This document shows positions 10,858-19,638 of a stretch of 64,000 nt of DNA, in pieces. Made by a program: the position numbers and the translations under genes. Within the stretch, counting starts at the first letter, position 1. Every line of letters begins with the position of its first letter. The notes under the pieces are model-generated. The model did no database searches. It was not told the origin of the DNA and saw nothing but the letters and a program-made list of their open reading frames with translations. The stretch is from Candidatus Binatus soli (lineage in GTDB: Bacteria > Desulfobacterota > Binatia > Binatales > Binataceae), in contig DLMJ01000030.1 in the NCBI GenBank assembly GCA_002479255.1, positions 62,001 to 126,000 on the forward strand, given 5' to 3'.

Positions 10858-12375
10858 GTGATGAAGTTCCAAGTTGTGCGCGCCACGGGATGGCACCGTC
10901 GGACGTTCGGGATTGCGGCCGTGATGCTGCCGGTCGCATTGTATGTGGCGATTGTGCTTGCGAGCGGCACTACCGCCGACCGGGTGCTGGGACAGGTGGA
11001 CTTCACGCACAATGGCGTCCACGTGAACGCTCAAGGGCTGTACGAACCTTTCGCGGTAGCGATCGATTCCAGCGCCACGCCAAATCACATTTACGTCGCC
11101 GATCAGGATAACGACCGGGTGCTGGGCTGGAGAGACGCCGCCTCGTTCACCAACGGTCAGGCGGCCGACCTGGTGATTGGACAGCCCGATTTCCTCACCT
11201 CTTTCTGCAACGGGGCCAGCGGCGCCGTCAGCGCTGGCAGCCTGTGCGCTCCAGCGGGAGTCGCGGTGGACGGCTCGGGCAACCTCTACGTGGCGGACAC
11301 GAACAACAACCGGGTGCTGGAGTACACGAATCCGTTTGCGGCCTGCAAGGGAGTATTTCCGTGTGTGGGCGGCGCGGCCAACGAGGTGTTGGGGCAGGAC
11401 GGAAGCTTCACGACGCCTGATTGCAATAACGGCGGGGTCAGCGCCAACAGCCTGTGCGATCCAGTGGGGGTCGCGGTGGACGGCTCGGGTCACCTCTACG
11501 TGGTGGATAGCAACAACAGCCGGGTGCTGGAGTACAACACCCCGCTGACCAACACCACCGCCGATGGGGTCTTTGGCCAGGACGGGAGCTTCACGACGGC
11601 TGGTTGCAATAAAGTCAGCGACAACAGCCTGTGCTATCCAGTGGGGGTCGCGGTGGACGGCTCGGGTAACCTCTGGGTGGCCGATCAAGGCAACAGCCGG
11701 GTGCTGGAGTACAACACCCCGCTGACCAACACCACCGCCAATACGGTCTTTGGCCAGGACGGGAGCTTCACGACGGCTGGTTGCAATCACGACACCAGCG
11801 GCGGCAACTCCACCGCTATTGACCTTTGCTCTCCAGAAGGAGTCGCGCTGGACGGCGCAGGCAACCTGTACGTGGCGGATACCGAGAACAACCGGGCACT
11901 AGAGTACAACCAGCCACTAGCCAATCCGTCGCCCACGCCAACGGCGACCGCGACAGCTACAGCCACGCCGACCGCAACAGCGACGGCAACCGCCACCGCG
12001 ACTCAAACCCCGACTGCGACGCCGACTCCGATCTCGGAGAAGCTGACGTTCAGTCCCAGTTCGATCGCATTCGGAAAAACGGTGACAGTCGGAACTACCA
12101 GCGCGCCCAAGACGGTCACGATCACGAACGCGGGTAAGAAGAAAAAAGGGTTGGCGGTGAGCATCGAGAGCGAGAGCGCATCGCCGCCGGTGTTCGCGGT
12201 CAAGTCGGGATGCGAAAAAACGCTCGAGCCCGGCAAGAGTTGCAAGGTATCAGTGACCTTCACGCCGACGGACACGACGCGGCAGACTGGAAGCCTGAAG
12301 ATTGTTGACAATGTGATCGACTCGCCGCAGTCCGTTTCGCTGTCGGGAACCGGCAAGGCCAAGAAGAAAAAATAG
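10858..12375 (+). CDS. secreted NHL-repeat protein with PT-rich linker and ASH domain
   Basis: A 505-residue extracellular protein. A hydrophobic N-terminus (FGIAAVMLPVALYVAIVLAS) acts as signal peptide or anchor. Residues about 60-350 contain NHL-type propeller blades with the recurring pattern GVAVDGSGNLYVADTNNNRV. A Thr/Ala/Pro linker (about 357-388) leads to an ASH/HYDIN-like domain almost identical to that of the preceding gene (SEKLTFSPSS, FAVKSGCEKTLEPGKSC). GGGAGGACCGAG lies just before the ATG. The pair looks like a duplication in which the leader and tail were kept and the propeller type exchanged. Ligand unknown. Confidence 0.83.
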   Translation: MMKFQVVRATGWHRRTFGIAAVMLPVALYVAIVLASGTTADRVLGQVDFTHNGVHVNAQGLYEPFAVAIDSSATPNHIYVADQDNDRVLGWRDAASFTNGQAADLVIGQPDFLTSFCNGASGAVSAGSLCAPAGVAVDGSGNLYVADTNNNRVLEYTNPFAACKGVFPCVGGAANEVLGQDGSFTTPDCNNGGVSANSLCDPVGVAVDGSGHLYVVDSNNSRVLEYNTPLTNTTADGVFGQDGSFTTAGCNKVSDNSLCYPVGVAVDGSGNLWVADQGNSRVLEYNTPLTNTTANTVFGQDGSFTTAGCNHDTSGGNSTAIDLCSPEGVALDGAGNLYVADTENNRALEYNQPLANPSPTPTATATATATPTATATATATATQTPTATPTPISEKLTFSPSSIAFGKTVTVGTTSAPKTVTITNAGKKKKGLAVSIESESASPPVFAVKSGCEKTLEPGKSCKVSVTFTPTDTTRQTGSLKIVDNVIDSPQSVSLSGTGKAKKKK

Positions 12376-12389
12376 AACGGCAGACAAAC

Positions 12390-12418
12390 GCCCGGCTGTA
12401 GGGGACGGGCTTTCCTTT
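12390..12418 (+). terminator. intrinsic terminator after the NHL gene
   Basis: GCCCG (12390-12394) and CGGGC (12406-12410) form a short stem with a G-rich loop, followed by TTTCCTTT. It sits 15 bp after the stop codon of the NHL gene. Confidence 0.55.
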
Positions 12419-12487
12419 AACCGGTAACTACGGCGGGACAGGCAATGGTGCGAATGCCGATTGAACTGGATGCCGGCGCGGGGCGGG

Positions 12488-13549
12488 TCAGGGCTTCAGC
12501 AATACCTTCATCACGTTGTCTTTGCGGGCGCTGAAAATTTCGTAGCCCCTGGCTGCGTCGTCCAGCGGCATCACGTGGCTTACCAGCGGGCGCGGGTTGA
12601 TCGTGCCGCGTTCCATCAGGCGCGCGAGTTCCGGTATGTGCGCGTTGATGTTCGCAAGGCCGATCCGAAACGTGAGATCGCGCATGAACGCATAGCCGAT
12701 CGGGAAATTGAAAGAAGGCGCGCCGAACACGCCGATTACCGAAATTGTTCCGCCGCCGCGCGCCGCCATTATCGCGGCCGTCAGCGCGCTTTCGTTGCCG
12801 ACCGCCTCGATAGTCACGTCGGCGCCGCGTTTTTCAGTGCGCTCCAGAATTATCTCGTGTGCTTGTTCCACGCTTACCGCAAACGCACCGAGCTTGCGCG
12901 CCGCCTCAAGCCGGTACGGGATGCTATCGACGGCGATCACTTCGGCGGGGCCGAACAGCTTTGCACACATCACGGCGCACAATCCCACCGGGCCGCATCC
13001 GAAAATCGCCACCGTGTCGCCCGGCCGGATATTGCCGTTGACCGCGCCGAAAAAAGCCGTCGGCAGGATATCGGCGAGAAACACCGCGGCGTCATCGTCG
13101 ATCGCGTCGGGCAGCGGAAAGCACGTGTAATCCGCCATCGGCACCCGCACTGCCTCGGATTGCTCGCCTCCCAGCCATCCGAGCTTGCCCGCGGAATTCG
13201 CTCCGTAGCCGAATATGGCGGATCCGCTTTCCGCGCATTGCGACGGCTGTCCGCGCCGGCAGAAGTAGCATCGGCCGCAGGCAACCACCCCCGACACGAC
13301 GACCCGATCCCCCTTCGTCAGCCGTTCGACACCGGCGCCCACTTCCTCGATCACGCCGACGCCCTCATGGCCGAGCACGAAGCCGGGCACGATGGGCAAA
13401 GCGCCTTCATAGAAATGCAGGTCGGAGCCGCAAATTCCCGCGCGTGTGATTCGCACCAGCGCGTCGGTGGGCGTCTTGAGCGCGGGATCATCGACCCGCT
13501 CGACGCGCACATCGTGGGGTCCGTGGAAGACAGTACCCTTCATAGGCAA
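12488..13549 (-). CDS. zinc-dependent alcohol dehydrogenase (MDR family)
   Basis: A 353-residue cytosolic NAD(P)-dependent dehydrogenase. Catalytic zinc ligands lie in GICGSDLHFYEG and GHEGVGVIEEVG; the structural zinc site is the four-Cys lobe CGRCYFCRRGQPSQC; the Rossmann motif is VAIFGCGPVGLCAV. It resembles the formaldehyde-dehydrogenase-like/threonine-dehydrogenase branch of the medium-chain family, but the substrate cannot be read from sequence. The ATG at 13549 gives a standard N-terminus (MKGTVFHGPHDVRVE follows by three codons). Monocistronic, convergent with the NHL gene. Confidence 0.88.
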   Translation of the reverse strand: MPMKGTVFHGPHDVRVERVDDPALKTPTDALVRITRAGICGSDLHFYEGALPIVPGFVLGHEGVGVIEEVGAGVERLTKGDRVVVSGVVACGRCYFCRRGQPSQCAESGSAIFGYGANSAGKLGWLGGEQSEAVRVPMADYTCFPLPDAIDDDAAVFLADILPTAFFGAVNGNIRPGDTVAIFGCGPVGLCAVMCAKLFGPAEVIAVDSIPYRLEAARKLGAFAVSVEQAHEIILERTEKRGADVTIEAVGNESALTAAIMAARGGGTISVIGVFGAPSFNFPIGYAFMRDLTFRIGLANINAHIPELARLMERGTINPRPLVSHVMPLDDAARGYEIFSARKDNVMKVLLKP

Positions 13550-13660
13550 TCCTTTTTATTCAGCGGCGATCTGTCGGGATAATGGCACAGACCGGCGCGG
13601 GTTTGCACCGGCGGCGAAGGCCGTGGTAATTCCAGAGACCTTGGTACTCGGGAGGCTGTT

Positions 13661-14116
13661 ATGATTCAGAATATTAAGAAGGTTCTCGCGCCAATCGACT
13701 TCTCCGTTTACTCGATGGAAGCGATGCGCGGCGCGATGGAACTGGCGAAAGACCTCGGCGCCGAAGAAGTTCACCTGATGCACGTCATCGCGCCGCAGCA
13801 AAGTTTCATCCCGTCCACCATCGAGCAGAACCGCGAGCTGGCGCGGGAATCCGCGATGCTCGAGCAGGCGGAAGAGGAACTCGCGCGCATCAAGAAGGAC
13901 GAGTTCGGCGATTCAAAGAAGGTCTTGACGTTTGCCGTGGTCGGACCTCCGGTTCAGGAACTCGTCAAATACGCCAAAGAGCAGGCGATTGACCTGATCG
14001 TGATTGCTACGCATGGACGGACCGGCGGCGAGTATATTCTGATCGGCAGCGTCACCGAGAAGCTGGTGCGCAACGCGCCGTGCTCGGTCCTGGTCTTCCG
14101 GCCGCGCAAGCGGTAG
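13661..14116 (+). CDS. universal stress protein
   Basis: A 151-residue UspA-fold protein. The ATP-binding signature G-2x-G-9x-G-S/T is present in ATHGRTGGEYILIGS, so this is probably an ATP-binding Usp subtype. The N-terminus KKVLAPIDFSVYS is the usual first strand with the nucleotide-binding Asp. GGGAGG lies 6 nt before the ATG. Usp proteins help cells survive starvation, redox or membrane stress; the exact trigger is unknown. Divergent from the alcohol dehydrogenase gene. Confidence 0.93.
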   Translation: MIQNIKKVLAPIDFSVYSMEAMRGAMELAKDLGAEEVHLMHVIAPQQSFIPSTIEQNRELARESAMLEQAEEELARIKKDEFGDSKKVLTFAVVGPPVQELVKYAKEQAIDLIVIATHGRTGGEYILIGSVTEKLVRNAPCSVLVFRPRKR

Positions 14117-14364
14117 CCGAACAGACACGTCATTCCCGGCGGTTGCGAGCGTCTAACGCGCGGGCGGCAGGCACATGGCGGGGGTTATAACCGCGGATCT
14201 CGTTTCATCGGCGGTCTGCGCCGAGGTCCTGCCCGGTTGAACGAATCTCACGGCAGCGGGAAGGGATAAAGATCCCCTCCCGTCGCTTCATACTGACTTC
14301 GCACTCCAAACCCGATCTGCGGATGACGATACAGCGACGGGCAGAAGCCGCACCCTTGTTAGCC
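14117..14364. other. intergenic region with a strong hairpin
   Basis: No gene seen. GCGGGAAGGGAT and ATCCCCTCCCGTCGC (about 14257-14288) form a strong hairpin between two convergent genes, plausibly a bidirectional terminator, although the T-tract is weak. Confidence 0.4.
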
Positions 14365-14913
14365 TCAGCGCACCAGGCTGTGCGGGCCTCCCGGTTGCGG
14401 AACCGCTTCGGAGTCGGCAGCCGGAATAGCTACCTTCGAGCAGGGTTTCCCGGTCACGGCAAAACTGGCAAAAGAAATACTACTGCTGCTGAGATTTGTT
14501 TGGCTGCATTCGCCAGAGTGCGCCGGAAGTGACAAACTGATTGAATCGATAAAGGCAGCCCCTCCGCTCTCGGGAGCTGAGGTGGTTATCGTAAAGGAGA
14601 GATTCGAACCGTCCGTAGAGGTACATCCCGTGCCTGCGGCTGCATCATTTTCGCCCGGCAAGAAAAAGCCGGTAAACGGCTTGCATTGGCCTTTGCCGGG
14701 GACTGTGAATCCCCTTCCCACAATCTCGCTGCCCGGAAAAGCCGTGAAGCTGATACAGTAGTCCTTTGCCAGCGAGGCACCGGGCGCCAGAACGAGAATG
14801 GAAAGCCCGGCAAGCATCGCTCGCAGGCGCCAGCACAGGCGCGAGCTTGCCGTATTCAACGCAGACTTCCGTCCCCCTTCAATGCCTGAAGCGCGTTGTC
14901 CTCTAATCATCAT
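14365..14913 (-). CDS. secreted hypothetical protein
   Basis: A 182-residue exported protein of unknown function. The ATG at 14913 (MMIRG) is preferred to the longer frame up to 15024 because GGAGGAG lies 5 nt upstream on the minus strand. The signal peptide ends near LSILVLAPGASLA. The mature part is Ser/Gly/Thr-rich with several Cys residues (KDYCISF, GQCKPF, GTGCTS, GECSQTN, KPCSKV), suggesting disulfides in the periplasm or outside. No family recognised. It lies downstream of the molybdenum hydroxylase operon but behind a terminator, so it is probably transcribed separately. Confidence 0.6.
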   Translation of the reverse strand: MMIRGQRASGIEGGRKSALNTASSRLCWRLRAMLAGLSILVLAPGASLAKDYCISFTAFPGSEIVGRGFTVPGKGQCKPFTGFFLPGENDAAAGTGCTSTDGSNLSFTITTSAPESGGAAFIDSISLSLPAHSGECSQTNLSSSSISFASFAVTGKPCSKVAIPAADSEAVPQPGGPHSLVR

Positions 14914-15147
14914 CTTGGTCTCCTCCATCTCTAGCCTTTGTGTATACCGGCTTTTCCTGGGATCGTTCAATATGCGCAACGCTTCGGTCGAGCAATAGGC
15001 CCGCTTCCCCGGTGCGATGCTCAATTAAGTACTGGTCGTTGTCGACTTGTCAACGCTAGTTCCTAACGAGTGATTTAACTCCCCGCGCCAGGCGGCCGGC
15101 GGCTTGAAAGGGAGTTATCCAGCGAGGCGGTCAGGGAATTATTCTGG

Positions 15148-15187
15148 GCAAAAAAATTAGGGCCAGGCAGATTGCTCCGCCCGGCCC
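15148..15187 (-). terminator. strong intrinsic terminator of the molybdenum hydroxylase operon
   Basis: On the minus strand GGGCCGGGCGGA, a GCAA loop and TCTGCCTGGCCC form a near-perfect hairpin (15160-15187) followed by AATTTTTTT. It lies about 145 nt after the stop of the MoaD-like gene and separates that operon from the secreted protein gene. Confidence 0.75.
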
Positions 15188-15330
15188 GCAGCCAACCGGG
15201 AAAAGGGGGGCAAACCCCGGCTAGCAAGCGTATTGTACGCAAGTGCGGGTATGTTGCAATAACGGCCGGGATCCCGACGAACCCGCTATCCGCGGAGAAA
15301 CAGCGGCTTTCGCCCGCGCTCTCTTGGCGC

Positions 15331-15600
15331 TCAGACTTCGCCTCCGCCAAGCGCGGGAATGAAATGCACTTCGCTGTTCTCGCCAACGGTATCGAGCACG
15401 CCGCCGGTGGCTATTTCACCGTCGATTGACACCGCGATTGACGGCCGGATGTCTCCATCCTGGAGCAGTTGGCGGTCGATACCCGGGAAACGCTCGCCGA
15501 GGCGCTGAACCAGTTCGCGAATCGATTTTCCCGGCACCTCGACTCGCTCGACGCCGCCGGTGAATTTGCGTAGCAGTGCGGGAATCACAACGGTTGGCAT
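15331..15600 (-). CDS. MoaD/ThiS-family ubiquitin-like sulfur carrier
   Basis: An 89-residue beta-grasp protein starting MPTVVIPALLRKFTGG (ATG at 15600; the frame is open to 15645). The segment VHFIPALGGG is the typical C-terminal strand of MoaD/CysO-like sulfur carriers, which are adenylated or thiocarboxylated on a terminal Gly-Gly. Here the Gly-Gly is followed by Glu-Val, so a processing step may be needed, or it may not work as a carrier. It begins about 50 bp after the molybdopterin subunit of a xanthine-dehydrogenase-family enzyme, consistent with a role in making or sulfurating its cofactor. Confidence 0.75.
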   Translation of the reverse strand: MPTVVIPALLRKFTGGVERVEVPGKSIRELVQRLGERFPGIDRQLLQDGDIRPSIAVSIDGEIATGGVLDTVGENSEVHFIPALGGGEV

Positions 15601-15651
15601 TGCAGAAAAAGAAGGGGGGCGACTTCGCCCGCCCCTTTCGATCACTCGTGA

Positions 15652-17940
15652 TCAATCCGCCGCTGCGGAATGCTGCGTGGCGCCGCGATGCTTCAGGATC
15701 GCCTTGAGCAACTTGGGCGGCGACATCGGCGTCTGCGTCATCCTGACGCCTACCGCGCGATAGATCGCATTGGCGACCGCTGCTACCGGCGGCACGATCG
15801 ACACCTCGCCGACGCCGCGCACGCCCAGCGGATGGCCGGGGTTAGCTTCCTCGACGATGATCGTTTCGATCATGGGCAAGTCGAGGCAGGTCGGTATCCG
15901 GTAGTCGAGGAATCCGGAGTTACGCAGCGTGCCGTTGTCGTCGTAGAAGTATTCCTCGTTGAGCGCCCACCCGATTCCCTGCGCAGTTCCGCCCTGCATT
16001 TGTCCTTCGACGTAGCTCGGATGAATCGCCTTGCCGGCGTCTTGCGCGACTGTGCATCGCAGCAGTTGCACCTTGCCGGTGTCGGGATCGACCTCGACGT
16101 CGACGACGGTGGTGGCAAATCCAGGCCCCACGCCGCGCGCATTCACGCTGGCGCGACCGGTGATCGGTCCGCCCGTGCGGGCGAAGCGCGGTGCGAGCTG
16201 CTTGATCGACATCGGCGGCACGCCGTTGCCTTTCGCATGGAGCATCCCGCCGCGGAATTCGACTTCGTCGGGCTTTTTCTCCCAGACCTTGGCGGCGCGC
16301 TCGATCAACTGGCGCTCGGCGTCCTTGGCCGCCTCGTACACCGCCATCCCGGTTGCGAAAGTGACGCGGCTTCCGGCGGTCACGTCGGTATGACCGATCG
16401 AATCGGTGTCGGCGGTGATCGGCCGCACGTCGGTCACCGGCAGTCCGAGCACTTCCGCGGTGATCATCGCCATCGACGCGCGCGAGCCGCCGATATCCGG
16501 CGAGCCCGTCACGACGCTGGCGGTTCCGTCGGTGTGGATATTCACCGTTGCCGACGACTGCATCCCGGCGTTGAACCAGAATCCCGACGCGACGCCGCGT
16601 CCGCGAAACTTGCCGGTCAGTTTCGACTTGTAATGCTCGCTGTTCTTGATCGCTTCGCAGGTCTGGATAAATCCGATGCGCTTGAACGGAGGGCCGAGGA
16701 CCTGCGGCGCGCCTTCTTTGACCCCGTTCTTGATTCGGAAGTCGATCGGATCGATTCCGCACTTCTCGGCCAGTTCGTCGATCACAGTCTCGGACGCGAA
16801 CGCGGCCTGGGTTGTGCCCGGCGCCCGATAGGCCGCGGTCTTGGGCCGATTGACCACCACGTCGTACGCGTCGATTAGAAAATTCTCGATGGTGTAGGGA
16901 GCGATGATGCACAGCGCGCCGGCCGCCACCGGCGAGCCCGGGAACGCGCCCGCCTGGTATGCCATCCAGATTTCGGCGGCGACGAGCTTGCCGTCCTTGG
17001 TCGCGCCCATCTTCACTTTGATTTTCGAGCCCGGGGTCGGTCCGCTCGCGCGGAGCACTTCCGAGCGCGACATGACGAGCTTGACGGGGGCGCCGGTCTT
17101 CTTCGACAGCAGCACCGAGAGCGGCTCGAGGTAGATGGTGGTCTTGCCGCCGAAGCCGCCGCCGATTTCGGCCGGCACGACTTTGATTTTGCCGACCGGC
17201 ATCCCCAACACCTGTGCGCTCAGCGAGCGCACGTCGAAGGCGCCCTGGGTCGAGCAGTAAATCGTTGCCTGTCCGTCGGAGTTGTAGATGCCGACGGCGT
17301 TGTGAGGCTCGATGTATCCCTGGTGCACCATCGCGGTGTTGAATTCGCGCTCGATCACATAGTCCGCCGCCTTGAATCCGGCGGCGATGTCGCCGCGTTT
17401 GAACTGGTAGTGCTGCGCGACGTTGGTCGGCTTGTCGCCTTCCTCGTTGTTGCGCAGATCCTTGAGCAGAATCGGGGCGCCCGGCTTGGTGGCGGCATCG
17501 ACGGTCATCACGGGCGGCAGCACTTCGTATTCGACTTCGATCAGGCGGAGCGCTTCCTCGGCGATATGCGGGCTGGTCGCGGCGACGGCGGCGATCGCAT
17601 GGCCGTCATACAGGACCTTGTCGTGCGCGAGGATGTTCATCGACAGGTGCATCGGATTGACCGTCATCTCGCCGGACTGCTCGAGCTTGTTCTCCGCCGC
17701 CGGGAGATCCTTCGAGGTAACGATGGCCTTGACGCCGGGGAGCTTGAGCGCCTTGTCGATTTTGATCGATTTGATAATCGCGTGGGCGTGCGGGCTGCGC
17801 AGCACTTTGCCGTGCAGCATCCCGGGGAATGCGTAGTCGGCGCCGAACTTGGCGCGGCCCGTCACTTTGTCAACGCCGTCGGGCCGAATCGGACGCGTGC
17901 CGATGACTTTGAAATCGCGTGTCGTGGTTGATTCCGCCAT
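15652..17940 (-). CDS. xanthine dehydrogenase family, molybdopterin-binding subunit
   Basis: A 762-residue large subunit of a CoxL/XdhB-type molybdenum hydroxylase. Mo-pterin contacts are visible in GGGFGGKTTIYLEPL and AYRAPGTTQAAFASE; the C-terminal GVRGVGEVSIVPP carries the invariant catalytic Glu that activates the Mo-bound water. It lacks the Cys loop that marks true form-I CO dehydrogenase as far as I can see, so it more likely hydroxylates an aromatic heterocycle, aldehyde or CoA ester. Gene order FAD subunit, 2Fe-2S subunit, Mo subunit, MoaD-like forms one minus-strand operon. Confidence 0.9.
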   Translation of the reverse strand: MAESTTTRDFKVIGTRPIRPDGVDKVTGRAKFGADYAFPGMLHGKVLRSPHAHAIIKSIKIDKALKLPGVKAIVTSKDLPAAENKLEQSGEMTVNPMHLSMNILAHDKVLYDGHAIAAVAATSPHIAEEALRLIEVEYEVLPPVMTVDAATKPGAPILLKDLRNNEEGDKPTNVAQHYQFKRGDIAAGFKAADYVIEREFNTAMVHQGYIEPHNAVGIYNSDGQATIYCSTQGAFDVRSLSAQVLGMPVGKIKVVPAEIGGGFGGKTTIYLEPLSVLLSKKTGAPVKLVMSRSEVLRASGPTPGSKIKVKMGATKDGKLVAAEIWMAYQAGAFPGSPVAAGALCIIAPYTIENFLIDAYDVVVNRPKTAAYRAPGTTQAAFASETVIDELAEKCGIDPIDFRIKNGVKEGAPQVLGPPFKRIGFIQTCEAIKNSEHYKSKLTGKFRGRGVASGFWFNAGMQSSATVNIHTDGTASVVTGSPDIGGSRASMAMITAEVLGLPVTDVRPITADTDSIGHTDVTAGSRVTFATGMAVYEAAKDAERQLIERAAKVWEKKPDEVEFRGGMLHAKGNGVPPMSIKQLAPRFARTGGPITGRASVNARGVGPGFATTVVDVEVDPDTGKVQLLRCTVAQDAGKAIHPSYVEGQMQGGTAQGIGWALNEEYFYDDNGTLRNSGFLDYRIPTCLDLPMIETIIVEEANPGHPLGVRGVGEVSIVPPVAAVANAIYRAVGVRMTQTPMSPPKLLKAILKHRGATQHSAAAD

Positions 17941-17997
17941 GGCCTTACCTCTCGGATCGCCGGTCGTCTCGGTAGTCCTGTCAGTACCGCGATGCTC

Positions 17998-18501
17998 TCA
18001 TCGTGCGGCCGCTTTGCCTTCGCCCTGCGAGCGAATATCCGCAGCCGCGTCGAGCACCGCTTTCACAATCTTGTCATAACCGGTGCATCGGCACAGATTC
18101 CCGGCCAGCGCGTAGCGAACTTCGTGCTCGGTCGGTTTCGGATTGCGATCGAGCAGCGACTTCGCCGAAATCAGGAATCCGGGCGTGCAGATGCCGCACT
18201 GCAAGGCCGCGTGCTCGAGAAACTTGTTCTGCAAAACGTGAAGCACGCCGTTGATGGCGAGTCCTTCGACGGTCACGATGTTCTTGCCTTGAGCTTCGAC
18301 GCCGAGCATCAGGCACGAGCAGACCGGGCGGCCGTCGACCAGCACGGTGCAAGCGCCGCAATCGCCGGTCAGGCATCCTTCCTTGGAGCCGGTGAGCTCG
18401 AGCACGTCGCGCAGCGTTTCGAGCAGGCTTTGGCGCGGCTCGCACAGGAACTCGACCGTTTCGCCGTTAATCGTCGCTTCTACCAGTGTCTTTTTGGACA
18501 T
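17998..18501 (-). CDS. xanthine dehydrogenase family, 2Fe-2S subunit
   Basis: A 167-residue small subunit with two [2Fe-2S] clusters that relay electrons from the Mo centre to FAD. The plant-type ferredoxin cluster is bound by the Cys residues in CLTGDCGACTVLVDG and PVCSC; the second, all-helical domain uses CGICTPGF and NLCRCTGY. Length and both motifs are complete. It lies between the FAD and Mo subunit genes in the operon, 57 bp before the latter. Confidence 0.94.
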   Translation of the reverse strand: MSKKTLVEATINGETVEFLCEPRQSLLETLRDVLELTGSKEGCLTGDCGACTVLVDGRPVCSCLMLGVEAQGKNIVTVEGLAINGVLHVLQNKFLEHAALQCGICTPGFLISAKSLLDRNPKPTEHEVRYALAGNLCRCTGYDKIVKAVLDAAADIRSQGEGKAAAR

Positions 18502-18533
18502 TGTTCTATATGCCGTTTGTTCGTGGCTGTGAT

Positions 18534-19403
18534 TCAGTTCTTTTTCGCGCGTTCGGCGGCGATTGAGAGCACCCGCCGCGTGAGCACCGCGGCGATGTGG
18601 AGTCGAAATTCCGCCGTCCCGCGCATGTCGTCGATCGGCGAACAGGCCTCGCTCGCCGCACGTCCGGCGGCCTCGAGGGCCGCGGCGTCGAGTTTCATCC
18701 CGATGAGCGCGTCGGCGGCCTTGCTTGCAAGGATCGGAGTCGGCGCAACGGCGCCAAGTGCGATCCGCGCCGCCTTCACCTTGTCGCCGTCGAGCGTAAG
18801 CGCCGCTCCCACGCCGACGACTGCGATATCCATCTCGTTGCGCGGGATGAAACGAAGATACGCGTCGCTCGAATGCGGCGCGGGCGCCGGAACCAGCAAT
18901 TCGACCAGCAACTCGCCGGGCTTGAGCACGGTGCGTCCGGGCGATACGACGAAAGCCTCAACCGGCACTTCGCGCTCGCCATTCGGGCCGACGATTCGGG
19001 CGCGCGCGCCGAGCGCCATGAGGGCAGGCGTAGTGTCCGCGGCCGGCGATCCATTGCACAGATTGCCGCCCACCGAGGCGCGGTTCTGAATCTGCAGCGA
19101 GCCGATGAGATGAGCCGCCTCGGTCAAGCCGGGGTAATGACGCCGCATCACGTCGCTCTCGCTAATCTCGATGCAAGGCACGGCCGCGCCGAGCCGCAGT
19201 CCCTTCTTCGCATCGAAGGAGAGAGTTTGCAGCTCCTTGATTTTCTTGACATCAACCAGATGCTCGGTGCGGCGGACTCCGGCGCGCAACTGGATGATGA
19301 TATCGGTGCCGCCGCAGAACGGGCGGGCGTTTTCACCGTGGGTTTTGAGGATGCTGACCGCCTGATCGAGCGTGGTTGGGGCTTCGTAGGTGATGGCGTG
19401 CAA
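18534..19403 (-). CDS. xanthine dehydrogenase family, FAD-binding subunit
   Basis: A 289-residue CoxM-type medium subunit that passes electrons from the iron-sulfur clusters to an acceptor. FAD-binding motifs are FCGGTDIIIQLR (about residues 28-39) and ASVGGNLCNGSPAADTTPAL. The best start is TTG at 19403 (reading HAITYEAPTTLDQA), which has GGAGG 10 nt upstream and matches the usual N-terminus; the frame is open to 19430. It is the first gene of the four-gene operon. Confidence 0.92.
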   Translation of the reverse strand: MHAITYEAPTTLDQAVSILKTHGENARPFCGGTDIIIQLRAGVRRTEHLVDVKKIKELQTLSFDAKKGLRLGAAVPCIEISESDVMRRHYPGLTEAAHLIGSLQIQNRASVGGNLCNGSPAADTTPALMALGARARIVGPNGEREVPVEAFVVSPGRTVLKPGELLVELLVPAPAPHSSDAYLRFIPRNEMDIAVVGVGAALTLDGDKVKAARIALGAVAPTPILASKAADALIGMKLDAAALEAAGRAASEACSPIDDMRGTAEFRLHIAAVLTRRVLSIAAERAKKN

Positions 19404-19458
19404 GACTGGGAGACCTCCGGGCCGGGGCAATTATTACCCGCCTTGTACCTTGGATAGC

Positions 19459-19620
19459 CTAGTTGCCGCTGGCTGAAAAGGGGACCGCGGCAGGAGCGCG
19501 TCCCGCCGCTCGCTTGCGGGGATGGACCTCGCGCTCGATCCTCGCCGCCAGCTCGTCTTTGGCTTTTTCGAGTTCGTAGTCGCTCTGCAATCCCAGCCAG
19601 AATTCCGCGCTTGCCCTAGA
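19459..19620 (-). pseudogene. 3' relic of a HigA-type antitoxin gene
   Basis: The minus-strand frame reads ASAEFWLGLQSDYELEKAKD followed by ELAARIEREVHPRKR. This is the characteristic C-terminal half of XRE-type HigA antitoxins (SAEFWLNLQ type). The helix-turn-helix half is missing: upstream sequence is replaced by the plus-strand toxin gene at 19639. The tail overlaps direct repeat 1. Confidence 0.55.
19461..19544 (+). repeat. direct repeat 1 flanking the toxin-antitoxin pair
   Basis: This 84-bp segment is repeated at 20343-20426 with about nine mismatches and no gaps. Both copies encode, on the minus strand, the tail RIEREVHPRKRAA of a HigA-like antitoxin. Confidence 0.8.
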
Positions 19621-19638
19621 TGTCGAATCTGACATAAG

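Noticed and set aside
15200..15330. Possible riboswitch in the gap after the MoaD-like gene
   Set aside because: Some words on either strand recall GEMM elements, but the order and pairing do not fit; the region is better explained by a terminator and its preceding hairpin.
15652..19403. True carbon monoxide dehydrogenase (coxMSL)
   Set aside because: Subunit order fits, but I could not find the form-I active-site Cys loop in the large subunit and no coxDEF-type accessory genes are present, so only the general xanthine-dehydrogenase family is claimed.
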